A stretch of 64,000 bases of DNA from assembly GCA_932521035.1 (NCBI GenBank), contig OW051497.1, forward strand, positions 9,424,001 to 9,488,000, given 5' to 3'. The position numbers and the translations under genes were made by a program. The notes beneath the pieces are model-generated. The model was not told the origin of the DNA, searched no databases, and was given only the letters and a program-made list of their open reading frames with translations. Positions 23,280 to 35,400 of this stretch are shown here, in pieces; position 1 is the stretch's first letter; every line of letters begins with the position of its first letter. Source of the stretch: Oscheius dolichura (lineage: Eukaryota; Nematoda; Chromadorea; Rhabditida; Rhabditidae).

Positions 23280-24899
23280 TTAAATCAAGTTGAGGTCCAT
23301 GAGGTCTTCCACTTTGATATTATTCAACCATTTTACCGCTGCTGACGATTTCAAATAGAAGAAGAAAGAAAATAGGATGAAAACGGCTGCGAACAGCCAC
23401 ATAGCCGAACAGTCAAAGAATAGTGCGCCGTAGCGGCAGCATCTACTTGTTTTCCTAAAAGTTCTCGTTTTTACATTGATATATTGAAGTGATACCGCGT
23501 ATTCCTTGCCCTCAAATCATTCAATTCCTCATATACCGGTTCCATTGCATATCTTCCCCGCTTATTTCCACCACAGCACCGAGGTAGCTTCCTTAAAATG
23601 TCATTGGTCCCTCTCTTTTCCACAACCGTGGGTGTTACCTTGATCGTCCGACAGATGCCATGCAAGTGACACAAATTAACTCCATGAGGATGCCTAACAC
23701 AAATAAGAGCGAGAATATTTTCCAAAGATCTGCAAATGACATTTATATGGAGGACAGTGTGGGCGACACCTATAGCCGTTATCCCTGTTGTTTCTGGGAG
23801 ACCTGCAAGATTCACGGAATAATGAATCATGAGGAGAACCATTGACATGGTGATTAGGATGGACCTGGTAATTGCCATGGGGCCGAGGGATAAAGACATC
23901 CAGCTGGAATATGGGCTTGATCAGATCAATGCGCTCATTTCCTACCTGATAAGCATGAAAATCACAGAAGGGAGGAAGAACAACATGATTATTTTCTTAT
24001 ATCCCCTGTGGAAATGAAGATTCATCGTCAATTCGTCGTAGACGCCATTGTTCAGATACACCTCCTGTTCGGAGAAGTCAGCTCCTACGTACATTAGATC
24101 CCCAGCCTGAGACATTCTCTTTTGCCTGATGCATTATTTCCTACCTCCTTAAAGCCGGGATCGTTTAAAAAGCTCTCTTTTAGAGTTTGGTCCCATTTAA
24201 TCAAGTAAGCATCCCGCGATGAGGCATCGTTTCTCCAGATTAAAGTGCAAGTGGTATTACCGAAGGGATAATCCAACGCGTGCGTCCGGCAGGGAATGTC
24301 TTGGTGTACTCTAAAAGTGTGTCTTAACCCTCGCAAAGCCTACAATTTAACCTATGCTGCATTGTGACGGTTCCGTTCTTTGATATTTGAATTACAGCCG
24401 ATTTCCGATGAACTTTAGTAGTTTCGGAATTTGAAAACATCTCTTCTGGCGTCCAGATCGATTCACGGTGTTTGCCTGTTCGCTTTTCTATTACGCTCGC
24501 GTAGCGGGATCTTACCGAAATTAATCACACTGTGACATGGATTTAGGTGTGAAAAATAGAGAGCGCTGTCCTGAACAAGGGAAGCTATTAAGGTGAAATG
24601 ACGAAATAGACTTACTGTCCACTTTTGGATAAGGCGAAGGTCCATATTTAGCTTGTTGGTATGAGGAACAGTATGAATAGAATTGATTTCAAGGCCCACG
24701 TCCACCACCAAGCTGGAATCGCCGCCACCTAGAAAGAGCGAAAAGCATTGTTTGTTTCGAAATTCGTACTAGGGACATCCTTACTGAACCCGGCAGCTGT
24801 TAACGTCTCCAGCACCTTCTTATCATTTTCACAGTCGTCTTCTGCCAAAACAAGAGCAGCTACCGCCAAAAAGGGAAGAATTTGAAGCCAGCAATTCAT
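23280..24899 (-). CDS. Cys-loop ligand-gated ion channel subunit
   Basis: A pentameric neurotransmitter receptor subunit. It has a signal peptide (MNCWLQILPFLAVAALVLA) and the extracellular strand VDVGLEINSIHTVPHTNKLN. A true Cys-loop follows: C-13 residues-C in DIPCRTHALDYPFGNTTC followed by TLIW. TM1 is KIIMLFFLPSVIFMLIS, TM2 is GPMAITRSILITMSMVLL, TM3 is IFSLLFVLGILMELICVT and TM4 is MWLFAAVFILFSFFFYL, ending at TAA 23280. The overall form fits a nematode LGC-type channel. The TM1-TM2 linker has A..R like anion channels, but TM2 is unusually rich in Met and Ile, so neither ligand nor ion selectivity can be called. ATG 24899 lies 15 bases after the acceptor ttgtttcag. The intracellular TM3-TM4 loop is short. 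Confidence 0.82.
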
Positions 24900-25811
24900 T
24901 CTCTCATTTACCTGAAACAAGAAAATGCGCCGACGACACAAGGCACCCGAAACCGCAAATGCCGAATGTATCAAATGTCTCGGGAATGGGAAGGTCACTG
25001 TTTTTATTTTTAATTGACAGTATTTCAAAATTAATTATAAGGGAGTGTAGGAGAAGGTAAAAACTCGTCGTTGACAATACTTACTACTGGCAAGCCTCAA
25101 AGGGAGAGACTGACAAAATGCCGACCGAGGGTGTAACAAGTAAACCTGTTCAACTACGACACAAGGTAAAATCTCTACTTTTTCTTATTATTTCTAAGCA
25201 AGAAAAAACAGAAGATAAAATAAATTGTCCGGTTGCAAAGAAACAAAGAAGCTATGCTACGGACTGTGTTTCCTCTGAGGATTAGTAGCAAACAATGAGG
25301 AAAACCATTGCGCTTCTCTGAAAGAGAGAGACAGACAAAAACTGGTGGATGTCTTCCAGTTCCCGCTCGTATTTATATTCCATACTCCAATTTGTATTCC
25401 TGCTTTAATTCTTGGATTGACATCATTTGAAACCATTCTCTTCCCGCCGAGCCACAAAATGGACGTTCCTTTGGCATTCCGCTAACTTTTGTTTGTGATT
25501 ACGGCTATCAGTTGAATGGACTGGGTCAATTGGATGTCCGTGCCAGTCTGTTTTTCCCGTATCTAATCATTTTGAGCTACTTTCACCTCGAGAAGCGGCT
25601 TCCTCGACCGAAAAGAACTTCACGGCAAATTTTCTCGAGGATATTCAATCGCTCACGATAGGGAAGTAACGAGGGACCTTTGGACCCGGTTCGATGGCCC
25701 AAAAAGTAAATTCCTTATATTGTATAGTCTACTGTATTGCCTCCCTCTCTCTTGACAATAACATCCTCTTGTTAATTAGATGATTCCTTCCCACAATGAC
25801 CCGTTTTTCAG
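24900..25811. other. Divergent intergenic interval
   Basis: Nine hundred bases between the minus-strand channel gene and the plus-strand LRR gene. No credible exon is seen. It probably contains both promoters. ORFs here are under 70 codons and without motifs. Confidence 0.45.
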
Positions 25812-26504
25812 ATGATACCTATTTGTGCTGCTTCAAAAAGTCACAGCGGGACATCGTCGTCTCTCAATAGGAAAAAGAAAATTGACCAACGCGCCTTATC
25901 AATCGACATCAGTGACCAGCAATTCCGGTATTGACAGAAATAAAGCGACTATGGAGATATATAACGGCTTTTAGACTTCTCCCTCCGGAAGTTATAGCAG
26001 CTCGCGGCAGTTTAGAACATCTCATAGCTGATGGCAATGGCTTTAATGAGAACATCCTCAGGATTCCACTATTTTCCAAATTAAAGACGTTAACCTTGAA
26101 CGACAATAAAGTGAGTCGGGCAGAATGGGTTTCCCGACAGTAGTTTGCGATTTATTGGGAATTAATGGTTATTTACAGATACGTGATGTTGGCGCCCTGC
26201 TGATTCATCTTGCCAGATCCTGTCCCAAGCTTCAATATCTCAGCTTGGTTGGTAATCCCGGATGGCCTGATACGCGTGACGCCAGAAGATATAAAAAGTA
26301 TAGGTAATCCGCTTAAACCCCCGTGTGGAAGATTTAATTCAATTCAGGAAAGTAGTAACAATGCTCCTGCCAAATGTTAAGTATCTCGACGGTGTACCCT
26401 CAAAGCCGAAGAATACTCCATTGTTAAGGATATCTTATTCATCTTCTAGCTCTAGTAGTAATTGTTCAATTGATTCGATTGACCTTTCGTCTCCTTTAGA
26501 ATAA
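25812..26504 (+). CDS. Small leucine-rich-repeat protein (LRMDA-like)
   Basis: ATG 25812 begins immediately after the acceptor gtttttcag. The N-terminus (MIPICAASKSHSGTSSSLNR) is Ser/Lys-rich. Exons separated by introns of about 48-70 nt then encode two to three LRRs: LLPPEVIAARGSLEHLIADG, LFSKLKTLTLNDNKIRDVGA and CPKLQYLSLVGNPGWPDTRD. An LRR-cap-like end follows (RYKKYRKVVTMLLPNVKYLD). The C-terminus is a Ser-rich tail ending SSPLE at TAA 26504. The single-block arrangement ending in NPxxPD..RYR...PNLKxLD is that of the LRMDA/C10orf11 and related small LRR proteins, which bind partners through the LRR face. No enzymatic role is expected. A polyadenylation signal AATAAA lies downstream near 26600. 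Family-level confidence is good, orthology less so. Confidence 0.72.
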
Positions 26505-28767
26505 AAGATATTTTTCTCATTTTGATCAAAACAGGAGTCTTATCTTCTGCTTCTGATGCAACAGCTGTTTTGCTCATAAAAGAATAATCATGAACGAAAT
26601 AAATTTGTCAAAATAATGAATTAACTGGACATTCCCTTGAAGTTAACAAGTACTTTTATTTTTGAGGCAAAACTGCTTTTAAAATTCGACGCGAGGCCTA
26701 AGATCTTCTCCAAGCCCTCGTTTCACAGATGAAGGGTTATATTTCAGAGATTAGTTTTTAGGAGAAAGAACTGGACTCTTGGCTTAGTATAGCTCAAACA
26801 GCTTTCTTACACTCTTTTTCTATTGTCCAAAACGTCTCTCATTAGTCACTCCCACCACATTTCCAGTGGCTAACTTCCTATTTACGTGTAAAAATGGAAA
26901 TTGCCTGACTAAATTTAGAAATGATATTTTATAGCATATTGACGACTAATGCGACATGTGGTTGTCATTTGCACTTCCTATGAGGGAGAAGGAGCGAAAA
27001 AGAAAATAGCTTCAGTTATTCATTTGACGTGGACTTGGAGATGGCGGAAACTCATTTAGCCTCCGAGAAATGTGTTCCGCGTTTCAAAGTGCTTGCCTTT
27101 CCCGCTTCATTTCAGCGTTTGACCCTTGCTTTCGGATCAAAAAACGTTTCTCCCCTCGGGTCTTCTAAGTCTCTTCAACTTCTACCCGTCTTCCACAATT
27201 TGTGGCGACCACAGCCGTTCCGGAATGTTTTGATTGCTTTGTAGGAATTCAATTGCCTCGAAGCTCTGAAGCCTAAAATGTGTATCTTCATTTAGTCAGT
27301 TGTCCCGGCCTGCGTTTGGTCCACGCACGCAACCAGCTCAGCCCCTCTTTTTTTGTCTTTTCTCTTTACCTAAATTGCTTCCGGCACAATTCACCGCAGT
27401 CGGTCTTTGGTACGCCCACCCAGCCGGGGTCTGACCCTACTCCCGAAAGTCAACTGATTCATCCTGACATCCCCTCCTTTTCCACCTCTTTTCCTATTTT
27501 GTGCAGAGCTCGTAAATCTGTTTTCATGCTTCAAGAGGGCTGTTTGTTCTGAGACAATTACACGTTTTTGAGTAACCTCTCGATCCCATTATTCCCTTTT
27601 TGGCAGCCGTCTCATGTGCCACTGGCTATATCCCGTGATTGAGATAATTCCCGCCTTTTGATGTCAACTACCGTAGGATTTCGGATAAGCGCCGGAAGTG
27701 GGCCCCAGCTCAAGTCCCATCTGCCATCAGTCTTTTTATCCATATGTCTCGTTACGGCTAGACAATTCTAAAAAGTTGATAAATTGTCAACAGCACTCTT
27801 TAGCCTCTCCAGAGACTCCGGGGAGGATGACTCGGTAGGGATAAACATTGTCCTTGAGAATAACTATTACCTCGAGGAATTTTTTCTGCCGAAGGACGGC
27901 CAAACATCTGCAAACAAACGAGTTCGCATTTTTTATTCTTTTCAATTATGCTTCTCTCGCAAGAGGATAGTTTGCAAGGTTGAGAAGCAACCTAGAAGTG
28001 TCTGTCCTCTTTCTAACTGATTACCAGGACCACTACAGTAACTTGAGATGCTAAGAACCCATTTTTCCTCTCATAAAGTATGTTCTTGGCTATTTATGGC
28101 TCATAAAAGGACTACCTGCTAGATGATGTCGTAATTTTAACATATTCTCTTGTTTTTCGGCGTCGTCATCTCCGCCAGCTCGCCGAAATCCACTAGGAAT
28201 GAAAACTGAGCTCCTCTTCTTTGTTATGTGTACTCACCCCTGATTAACATTCTGATTTATTACATGACTCCTGTGTAAACAGGCGTCTCCTTGTTTGCAA
28301 TCCCTCATCCTACCATAGACCACTCCCATAACTCACAAAATGGTTAGGTGAGATAGAAGACTTTCCGCTCGACTTCGTTTTCTCTATTCTAGTTCATCCG
28401 ATTATTCCAGGGTCCTTCACCCCGCCCCACGATCGTCATAATGCAAAGAGTCGTTCTCCTCCCCCTCCTCCGTTTCTCTCGTTTTTAAGAATTTAAAATA
28501 GAGGGGTGCTTCTCCCCTCGTTTAATCACAATGTGTCTGGGGTATTGGGGTTAACGCCTACAATCTCTCTGAGCTATGACCCCTTAGAATATGCTCCCAC
28601 CTGCTGTTGGCCCTTTTTCGACTGCGCACAGAATGTACTTGTAAGAAAACGATTTATTTACCCAGGGATATCAACTTTCTCTCCCACTTCCGGTCAAGTT
28701 TCAAAGCTCACAATCTTCCCTCCTCCTTTTACTTTAATTACGAAAATAGCAGAACTTTTAGCATCCA
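26505..28767. other. 2.3-kb gene-poor interval
   Basis: No recognisable domain on either strand. Plus-strand ORFs at 27029-27244, 27280-27552 and 27784-28020 are open for 70-90 codons but show no family signature and no consistent splice framing. The third (INIVLENNYYLEEFFLPKDG) could be an exon of an unrecognised gene. No RNA gene was seen. Confidence 0.4.
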
Positions 28768-29159
28768 ATGGAACATGCCATGCACGAGCTGAAGTTGAAC
28801 GTGTCACAGTTCTACCAGGATGATGAAGTGCGCCATTTATTAACGAGTGAGGAAGCTCCCCCATTTCCCGGAAGTTCTGAAGAAGATTTCTTCTTCTCTG
28901 GAGAGCGATATTATGAGGTATTTCCTCCTTCCATCTATTTCGAAAACGAAGTTTTCAGTGCATCGTAGGGAGTCGAGTTTGTCGAATAAGCCGGTCTTCG
29001 GTCCTTGCCATGGCTCTTTTTTGTACCCTAGCCGTTGCTGTCATCTTAATTTCAGTTGTTCTACTTTGTACAGTAATTACAATGACGAGTCCCAACGAGG
29101 TGAAGCAACTGGCAATTATTTTAAGCGGCCTAACTGGTTTAGGAAGTGGATCCAGCTGA
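28768..29159 (+). CDS. Small single-pass membrane protein, unidentified
   Basis: ATG 28768 lies six bases after the acceptor acttttag. Exon 1 encodes an acidic N-terminus (MEHAMHELKLNVSQFYQDDE, then SEEDFFFSGERYYE). A clean 41-nt intron (28918-28958) leads in frame to CIVGSRVCRISRSSVLAMAL, a hydrophobic membrane span (LFCTLAVAVILISVVLLCTV) and a Gly/Ser-rich tail ending GLGSGSS at TGA 29157-29159. At roughly 116 residues it has the layout of a type II or tail-proximal membrane protein with acidic cytosolic domain, basic flank and TM. I do not recognise a family. The intron size and the acceptor before the ATG argue that it is a real gene. Confidence 0.55.
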
Positions 29160-29392
29160 TGAAATGGTCGGCGTAATCAACTGGCTCCATTATCCCGTAG
29201 GAGAAGTCCTCGTCAAGTCCAATCATACATCAAATTGACATTGCTCATAAATAACCCCGGTCCATATTAAATGATCTCACATACGGTAGCAATACAATAG
29301 TTTATCCTGTTCCCCCTCATAATCTGTACATATAAATCTATAAATTATAACAACAAGAAATGAGATGATCCCTCTCCTGCCGGAGATGTTCC

Positions 29393-31118
29393 TCACAAAT
29401 TTGTTGTTAAGTAAGCGATAAACAGAGTAAATGTTACACCGGAGAATATTCCTGAAACGTGATCATTTGAACAACTGTGTTCATCGGCACCACTTACCCA
29501 GCATTAAGCATAGGGCTGCCGTCATTCCGGCTATTTTAGCCTGACTAGGGTTAACAATCCTGGGAGCGTACATCATGGCCAAGCTACTGAAGTAGCCGGA
29601 AGTTGTCGCCATTACGACACCGCCGGAGAAGAACCACCATTCATCTGTCGCGCATATAATGTGATTAATAAGGCAAACTTTTGAAGAGGACGGGAAGAGT
29701 ACGGTCATATGGTCTGTAGTTGCAGAACATGAAGAAGGGGATGAGGAGACCTCGGAGGAGGACAGGGATCCATAGGAACCTTGGAGAGGGCTAAATCGTA
29801 AAATTATATGTGCGCTTCCTGGTGGTTCGAGGGAGACAGCAAAACAAGCAGCTTACTTCCCTTGAGCAAAACGAGAAAGAGACATGAGGAACTTACGAAT
29901 TGGACGAAGTTAGCCAGGAAAGAGCCGACTGTCGCAAAGACATTGAAGCAAAGGAAGGTTGTAATGGAAACATAGAGGTTCTCTGGCCAGATGGAAGACC
30001 ACGCATCTCCTGGTTGTTCCTTATAGAGAGGAGTGCCCGCCATCATAGCTGGGAATATCGTCAGGGTGACAAAGAAGATGAAGAAGACATTCCACAATTG
30101 TACCCAGCACTGCAAAATGTCTATTTGTGAAATATGGTTGAGTAATACCTTAGACCAGCACTGGATGTATTGTCTAAAGCCAGAGGAAGTTTCAGCGGCT
30201 TCAGATCTAGCGGCAGTTCCTCTGTCGACCCAATAGTGATAGTATTCCTTAGAATAGTAAGATTATTGAGTCAAATAAGGGTCTCACTTGCTTAGTTAAG
30301 AGAAACAGAGATAATCCACAAAGGAAAAGAACAGTCAGGGAGATGGAGAAGTAGACAAGAGCTTTCGTTCGGATATCACTAGGAAAAACTGAGCCCGATT
30401 TATTTAATTACAGTAAATGCTTACCTATTGTTGCACCCATAGATAATAAGGTTGTAAAAGTGCCACAAAGATTGTTACCCAAAATCAAGGCGTTTGAATA
30501 TTCAGCAGGGAAATCCGAAAACAACCCGAAGATGGAATTTTGATAGAGGCCGTTGGAAAGGTTGATGAGTCCCACGATGACCAAGGTGACAATGTAGAAC
30601 CAGGACATTGCTAAATCATGCACATTGTTGTAAAATCCTGTCCCTACCTTCAAGGGAAGGGGGAACCGCGACGATTAAGCCTATGACAACCGAAATGGAG
30701 ATACAGTTGACTATCAAGGGACCAACAATCCTGAGCAAAAGCGACCCTCTGAAATTTATTGCCTCTTAAATTGTTTGTCCCCTATCCTACCCAATAACCA
30801 GAAGAACATTGACAATGTTAATAAATAGGTTAGGGAATTGAGATGCCATTCCCAGGGCGCTCATAAAATTCAATGCATAATCTGTTTTGTTACCACCAGG
30901 CGAGAACCAATAGTCCACGTAGTACTAGAAACAAAATTGGGCATTTAGACGAGTCCCTTACATCCGGAGCTATGGTGATAAACATATTCCATGGTAGGAG
31001 AACTCCGATCCCGTTTAGGAGAACTATCATCCAGACGAGACGACCCTAATGGAAAAATAGGACAAGTAGACAAACACTTTACCTTATCCCTTGGTGGATC
31101 AAGGGCCTTTGGCATCAT
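29393..31118 (-). CDS. Equilibrative nucleoside transporter (SLC29/ENT)
   Basis: An 11-TM facilitative nucleoside transporter. The first exon is MMPKALDPPRDK, and a 37-nt intron leads to TM1 (LVWMIVLLNGIGVLLPWNMF), the ENT hallmark GxGxLLPWNxFIT. Later segments are YVDYWFSPGG, ALGMASQFPNLFINIVNVLL, ITIAPD, GLYQNSIFGLFSDFPAEYSN, GNNLCGTFTTLLSM, the TM7-8 region VTLTIFPAMMAGTPL and FNVFATVGSFLANF. Near the C-terminus are SGYFSSLAMMYAPRIVNPSQ and AGMTAALCLMLG. A last exon reads GIFSGVTFTLFIAYLTTNL to TGA 29393. The motif order matches human ENT1. Introns are about 37-50 nt. The start codon lies 22 bases after the acceptor attttttccag. Confidence 0.9.
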
Positions 31119-32494
31119 GGGGGTCGACTCCAAGGGACCTGGAAAAAATAGGCTTCATGGAGACGGTTTGCTCCTTTTGTGGGGAACGTGCATGTTGTTA
31201 ATTTTGCAAAGATTCGGAAACTTTAATTGCTTTTCTACGAAACTTATGACTGTGGCTATTTCCCCTGACAGTGCTCCGTTACTCACCCCTTTCGTCGATG
31301 AACATCTCTTCCCGTCTCATCTGAAAATGCACATTTTTTGGAAAATAATAAGAGTAAAATAAGAAGGTGAGAGAATAAATATACACAAGAGGTATTAGTG
31401 CACGACTGGACTTATCTTCGTCTGCATAGACTGATAATAAGGACGACTGGCTCCGGCGTCCTAGTGGTCAAAGACATTCAAAGGGAAAGAAGGCCATGAA
31501 GAATACTCCCAGGGAGGAAGAAGAGTACTCACTCATCTATTTGATTGGGTTATTAAGCCAAAATGTAAGCGGAATTGGATGGACGGAAGCATACAGGCGC
31601 TCGTTCTCTAGAGAGCAAACACGTTTGAGGGGTTCTTGATGAAAAGTTGCCAAGGGATCTTTTACAGTCGCTCGTAATCTTGTCGACATTGATAGACGTT
31701 TTCTGTCAGAGAAGGCAGCTACTATCAGCTGTTAGTTTAGAGCCCGACGCACATTCGAACAGTTCCACCTCATAAAATGGCAGAAAGGCAGACTACAGAA
31801 AGTCGTTTTTATGGGGTTGTATGGACCCGATCAGAGTCACAACGGTGAAATGATGTATATTCCCATGGCAAATGCTCTCCCGCAATACGATTACAGTTTT
31901 ATGGTAAGCAGGAATCCTGTTCTTTGAGATTTCCAAGTTTGGCCAGTTGAATTAAATTGCCCTTTGTTTTAAATAACGTGGTTTAAAGCGGTTTGCACTT
32001 CTTGTTTTCATTCTTCCCTGCCGTCTTGTCAAAAATAGGACGACGCGTTGGTATACACGACATTTGACCGTTTTGAATATCTATTTTCCTCTCTGGATTA
32101 GGCTATTTTCTACCCTTTGACGTGTCCTCGTCCGCACAACTGTCACCTCGTGCTGGCGGCGAGATAAGTGGCGTTCCCCCCAATGTGTGTAAGAAGAATT
32201 GGTCTCGACGCGCGGACGTAGCGTCCAATAAATATGTCGGCCTCCTACAGCTGTTTTGACGGTCATTTGTTTATTTTATATGACCAGTCAGTTGCTCAAA
32301 ATGTATCAATTTCTTGCAAACTTTATTGCTTACAAATATAGTAGACACTATTTACAGGATCTTCGGCGCGGATGAATTATTTTCAATGTTTATTCAACGA
32401 CATAAATAGGGTAGGCCTTTCTGCCCCTTAACTGAACAATTTTGGCTTTAGCTGGTGAATTTTTAACTGCTTTTCGCATTTTGCTTCTTCTACA
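31119..32494. other. Intergenic interval between divergent ENT and neuralized genes
   Basis: The interval is AT-rich with no recognisable exon. An ORF at 30991-31362 on the plus strand is mostly antisense to the ENT first exons. It probably holds promoters for both genes. Confidence 0.45.
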
Positions 32495-35400
32495 ATGGGA
32501 AATGCTCAAGGAGCCAATAGAAACGGTCAGTTTTGCACTGAATTTGCTCTGTTTAACACGTTTTCCACGTAGATTGCCGACTGCTCATACACAGTAGGCT
32601 TCCCCTATTAATTTAAGGACTCTCTTCTATTTTATTAATTTATTAGCGATTAATGACTCATGCTGTGTCTAGAAATCAATGCGCTTTGTCCCCAGCACCA
32701 AATTCTTACACTGAACTACCGGAAAAAAAACGGCAAGAGGCCTCCTGCGCCCTCGGTCCTCTCCAGTGCGTCAGAAACTCTACTCCTCCGCAATTTTAAA
32801 CGTATTTCCGGTTTTGAAACAAAAGGATCCTTGATCTTTTCCAACCTTAGCGAGGAGGCAGTAAACAACGGGTATGCTTATTGATAGTTGTTTGGCACAG
32901 GGAAAGGATGCTTCTGGTCATATGGGAACGCTTTCAAGGGTTCCAGTTATAAACACGTTTACTTGTAGTCAGGCTGTTTACCAGAAAATCTAAATGCCAC
33001 TCAATCTTTGATTTTAATGACATTACGGGAAGACATTCGGTGAATCACGCAAAGCTCCAGCTATGTTTATTGCCTTAAAACGATAGAACTGCACCGAAAC
33101 ACTGAGATAAGATTCTGAAAAAGAGTTAGTTCCAAATGTTGACGATGCCGAAGAAACGTGTTGGCCGCTTCTTTAAAGAGTCTCTAAAAGGTACGTATAC
33201 AGTAATTGATAGAATGTGGATCAAGGATTCATATCTAAAAATATTTTGTATTTCATAAGAGGCGAACTTTCTTGCGAACAGCTGTTCCATTCGGATCTGA
33301 TTATCCTCTTTAGGATCCAGACACATTCAATCGAATAGGTCCCCGCACTTTATCCCCCGTTGCTTGATCACTGATCGAATAGGAATATTTTCCTCTTTCT
33401 TGTACTCGGTGAAGCGGTTCAAAACAATCGTTCCCGTGCTTTGGTTTTCCACTCGTGATCCTTTGGTGCCAGTCCGCTCCCCGAGCAACCCCTGCTCAGC
33501 ATCTGATCCCATTCGCCTCCTGTCCCTCCGGCGTTCCAAGATCATTTTATCAAAATGAGAAGACGAACACCGTCCGGCTATTATAGCGACGATGAGCCGC
33601 TATCCAGTAGTCCTAGTTCCTATTCGAGTTGTGATTCTATCGACGAAGTTTTCGAACGATACATGCAATATCGAAGGAGGGTCAGAGGTTGGTTCTCTTC
33701 GTCCGTTTATCACTTTGTACTAATGCACTCATGACGTTTATTCTAGCAGAAAACGCGAGTTTGATCAAATTGTGAGTCACCACGTATCTTTGACTCAGCC
33801 GCAACAAAACCTTGCATAATCGTTTATGATCAGCCTCGCCTTTGATCTATTCTGTTTCAAATCAATGGCACTGCTTTGTTTTGGCCTCTGACTGCTCCCA
33901 AAGAGTAACAAGGGCTTCTAATTATAGAAATAGGGCTTAAATCGATTTGGGCACTGCTATTTTCGTAGAAATGCCACAACTTTTCTCTTGGTGGCCGATG
34001 AATTCCCCTTTCTTTATAAGTCTTCTTAAAACATTTCAATTAAATTAAATGACACAATCGGTGCTTTGATCGCTCCCCCAAAATCAATCGCCCCCGTTCC
34101 TTACGTTCAGAGGAACTTGATGTGCCCTCAACATTGTTTTGCATCTTTAATTTATTGTTTCTTTCTGTGGCGCCGGTGCAATCTGCCGAAACAAGAATCG
34201 AAGGGTCATTCTTTTCGCTCTCCAACAGCAAACATCTTTCGAGGATGACATCCTCAAATCAGCTGATTGAGTAAAGTATCATGATCTTTCGGGAGGTATG
34301 AACAGTTGGTGCTTCTTCTCTCCCATCACAAGAGAGGGAATGAGTGAGGGAATGATCCTCACGTGCTTTTTTTTCTCAAAATGAGCCAAGGGAAGCGGCC
34401 ATGTAACTCCCAATACTTTTGTCACCGAGCAACCGGTCAACTGGGACCTGCTGACGCTCGAAGGAAAGAGTAAATAGTGGCAGACAAACTGGCGATCGGC
34501 GTTTGAGTTACTTACATGCTTCCTCCGACTATATTTATAGCTATCTACCATTTTAATTAATTTTCTTCCAGGTCTGGTACAATCTTTATCTGATCTCGAC
34601 GACAGTATGGTGATAAATCAGGGAACAAATGCAGCCCGTCAGCCTCAATTAGCCTTTCATTCAATACACGGAGCCAATGTCGAACGAAAATCAAGTGAGT
34701 CACTATAACCTATCTTTTTGAGACCTTGCTCATTTCAGATAACCGCATTGCCCGAAGAAAAGAGAGCTTCTGTAAAGGATTAGCATTTTCTAACAGGTTT
34801 GAGCTGGCCTCCCTGTTTGTCAGTAACCAAGAGGATTTAGGCCAATCTCTATTGATGAGACTGTATGCCTTCGACTGTCCGAAGTTGCCACAAACTGGTC
34901 TGGAGTATTGAGATTCGGTGTGACGAATGTAGATCCTGAAACATATCGAAATGCACCCGTTCCCAAGTGAGAAACCCTTGTTAAATTTTATTCTTCTAAA
35001 ATTACAGATTCGCCTGTCCAGATCTCACATCGAAATCGGGTTATTGGGCAAAAGCCTTACCGGAGAGATTTTCTACTCAAGGAAACATTTTGCACTTTCA
35101 TGTAACTACAGCTGGAGAGCTTATTTATGGAATAAACGGGCAGCAGAAGGTTTGCACACTGTACTTTTCTTTTTAAGATTAATTTAGGGAATATTCCTGT
35201 GCGGAATCAACACGGGTCTGCCTCTCTGGATAATTGTCGATATCTATGGAAATAGCGTGGCCGTCGAATTCGTTGGTTCGTTTCTTCATCTTGAATTTTG
35301 ATGAATGTCAAGCGGAACAGTATTGGACGAAGGACGGCTGGGATATGATTTGAAGGCCGTATCCTTGTCCCTCTGAGTCACATTCAACCGGTTCTGCAAA

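Noticed and set aside
33327-33558. Overlapping plus/minus ORFs before neuralized exon 1b
   Set aside because: They mirror each other in opposite strands, lie in the long first intron and carry no family motif.
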